A stretch of DNA of 7,632 nucleotides from Sphingobacteriaceae bacterium UBA6709 (GTDB lineage Bacteria; Bacteroidota; Bacteroidia; Sphingobacteriales; Sphingobacteriaceae). The stretch lies in contig DKIV01000029.1 in the NCBI GenBank assembly GCA_002454425.1, forward strand, positions 1 to 7,632, written 5' to 3'. The translations under genes and the position numbers were made by a program. This document shows positions 6,949 through 7,632 of the stretch, piece after piece. Under the pieces are notes generated by a model that was not told where the DNA came from, ran no database searches, and saw only the letters and a list, made by a program, of their open reading frames with translations. Position 1 is the first letter of the stretch. Each line of letters begins with the position of its first letter.

Positions 6949-6956
6949 CAAAAATA
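6949..6956 (-). promoter_or_regulatory. -7 element of the SMR gene promoter
   Basis: TATTTTTG on the minus strand is a perfect match to TAnnTTTG. It lies 45 bases before the ATG, which would give a leader of about 35-40 nt. There is no TTG or TTTG at the expected 19-21-nt spacing (positions 6976-6981 read TTAT-like), so the -33 element is weak or replaced by an activator. Confidence 0.45.
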
Positions 6957-7270
6957 TACCACAGACCCGCTCGCTCATAATTATTGACAAGTTTACGATA
7001 GCGATACTCAGATCAAGTCCCGCTCAAATGCGCCTCGGTTTCAATAAACATCTATTGCCGACACTCTTGTACTTTACAGCCGTCATTATATCGCCCTCCA
7101 CTTTTTGCAAACCGAACCCAGGAAGTGCAAACAGCCAATGATGTTGATGCCGATCCGTCTACATTCCGGGTCTTACCAGAATAATCACCTTTCGCCTTTT
7201 TGGAATTTCTGCCATAACGATAAACATTCAATTTCTGCTGCCGCCTGAACCCTCCCGGTGACTTCGGAGA
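6957..7270. other. Region without a supported gene
   Basis: This stretch lies downstream of the leftward promoter at 7317-7347 and upstream of the SMR gene. A 92-codon open frame on the minus strand (7052-7330) covers most of it, but its only ATG lies upstream of that promoter's start point and it matches no family I know. Other minus-strand frames are short (an 18-codon frame beginning MAEIPKRRKV near 7212, and a 20-codon frame beginning MTAVKYKSVGN near 7085). The latter faintly recalls the first residues of HU-like proteins, but it is too short to call. A small RNA or a decayed gene is possible. Confidence 0.4.
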
Positions 7271-7313
7271 TGTCAGACACACTGCGATAGGTACCGGTCC
7301 ACCGGGGCTGACA
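7271..7313 (-). other. Potentially structured 5' leader of a leftward transcript
   Basis: Read on the minus strand, TGTCAG (7308-7313) and CTGACA (7271-7276) can close a stem around the self-complementary CCGG-TGGA-CCGG (7294-7305), which makes a 4-bp hairpin with a UGGA tetraloop. This lies right at the predicted transcription start of the promoter at 7317-7347. No known riboswitch class is recognised. The fold is judged by eye only. Confidence 0.3.
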
Positions 7314-7316
7314 GAA

Positions 7317-7347
7317 CAAAGATGAAACAATGTTTTTTACAAGTCAA
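7317..7347 (-). promoter_or_regulatory. Leftward promoter of an unidentified transcript
   Basis: On the minus strand TTG (7345-7347) and CATCTTTG (7317-7324) are separated by 20 nt. The -7 box and spacing are identical to the leftward promoter at 94-125. The predicted start is about 7308-7313. The next leftward gene is the SMR transporter, about 400 nt downstream with its own -7 box, so this promoter probably serves something in 7000-7310. Confidence 0.5.
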
Positions 7348-7465
7348 GACCTTGTCCTTCAACCGCTTAACTATTCACTCAAAAATCCAATATCGCTCAA
7401 CAAAACATATATACACAGTTTCCGATTTCTGATCGTCAGCCATCCACCCTGCCTGTCGAAAGCGA

Positions 7466-7497
7466 TGAGAAAATGTCTCACAATGTCGCAATATGTC
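7466..7497. repeat. Three ATGTC motifs at 10-bp period, overlapping a TGAGA-N5-TCTCA dyad
   Basis: ATGTC occurs at 7473-7477, 7483-7487 and 7493-7497, exactly 10 bp apart, with partial conservation around it (AAATGTCTCA, CAATGTCGCA, ATATGTCACC). The dyad TGAGA (7466-7470) / TCTCA (7476-7480) overlaps the first copy. A further ATGTCG lies on the minus strand at 7620-7625. Such helically phased short motifs fit a protein-binding array. Confidence 0.4.
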
Positions 7498-7530
7498 ACC
7501 TCAAAATGCCCGGACAGCGCCTGACCTGGT

Positions 7531-7552
7531 CGTACACCTGTACGGCGTTTTT
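7531..7552. promoter_or_regulatory. CGTACA-CC-TGTACG dyad followed by five Ts
   Basis: CGTACA (7531-7536) and TGTACG (7539-7544) are perfect inverted arms around CC. As RNA this folds as a 5-bp stem with an ACCU loop, and TTTTT follows at 7548-7552. It may be a weak rightward terminator or an operator-like palindrome. With no rightward gene in front of it, the operator reading is at least as good. Confidence 0.3.
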
Positions 7553-7574
7553 AGTCCCTTGCGCCCCACCTGAT

Positions 7575-7612
7575 TCGAGACTGACTCGAGACACACTCGA
7601 GACACGCTCGAG
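7575..7612. repeat. 11-bp tandem array with TCGAG core, four copies
   Basis: TCGAG begins at 7575, 7586, 7597 and 7608, an exact 11-bp period. The unit is close to TCGAGACACRC (first unit TCGAGACTGAC; the last copy runs into TGGTG). Three cores are preceded by C, forming the palindrome CTCGAG. The spacing is about one helical turn, so all copies face the same side of the DNA. The array ends about 20 bases before the window edge. It does not read as a conserved protein in any frame I followed. Confidence 0.6.
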
Positions 7613-7632
7613 TGGTGATCGACATTTCATCG

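Noticed and set aside
7085..7105. Start of an HU-like DNA-binding protein (MTAVKYKSV...)
   Set aside because: The similarity covers fewer than ten residues and the frame stops after about 20 codons, which is too little to call even a remnant.
7052..7330. 92-codon open frame on the minus strand
   Set aside because: Its only ATG overlaps the region upstream of the predicted start of the promoter at 7317-7347, it has no internal ATG, and it has no recognisable domain. A frame of this length is not rare by chance in DNA of this composition.
7330..7524. 64-codon open frame on the plus strand
   Set aside because: There is no promoter or ribosome-binding context, the composition is low-information, and it runs through the phased ATGTC repeats. 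Its start also lies within the opposing promoter region.
7575..7612. CRISPR-like array
   Set aside because: The repeat unit is only 11 bp with no unique spacers, so it is a simple tandem array.

Overview
The window looks like a chromosomal segment from a Bacteroidota bacterium, most likely of the Sphingobacteriaceae type (Sphingobacterium, Pedobacter, Parapedobacter or a relative). Three things point there: a SusC/SusD outer-membrane pair, gene starts without Shine-Dalgarno sequences, and promoter-like sites of the TTTG / TAnnTTTG kind. Genus-level placement is a guess.

Layout from left to right. (1) 1-321: a leftward promoter of the kind I associate with rRNA or tRNA operons (gene beyond the left edge), and a rightward promoter candidate for the first gene. 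(2) 322-894 (+): NAD(P)H-dependent FMN reductase-family flavoprotein, followed directly by a perfect 16-bp inverted repeat. (3) 934-1403: no complete gene; a possible eroded reading frame on the minus strand, a 21-bp-spaced direct repeat and a small hairpin before susC. (4) 1404-4550 and 4574-6268 (+): a SusC/RagA TonB-dependent transporter and a SusD/RagB surface lipoprotein, 23 nt apart and closed by a strong intrinsic terminator, so very probably a two-gene operon for uptake of an oligosaccharide or other large nutrient. No sigma factor, anti-sigma factor, hybrid two-component sensor or glycoside hydrolase is in view, so the substrate cannot be named. (5) 6571-6903 (-): an EmrE/QacE-type small multidrug resistance transporter with its own promoter-like site. 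(6) 6904-7632: no convincing gene, but a well-formed leftward promoter, a potentially structured leader and two short tandem arrays with 10-bp and 11-bp periods.

The genes do not form one pathway: a redox flavoenzyme, a nutrient importer and a drug exporter sit side by side as separate transcription units. I found no CRISPR array, intact mobile element, tRNA or rRNA gene. The most unexplained part is the last 320 bases. The coding regions are ordinary members of known families, and I do not see a clear undescribed system.
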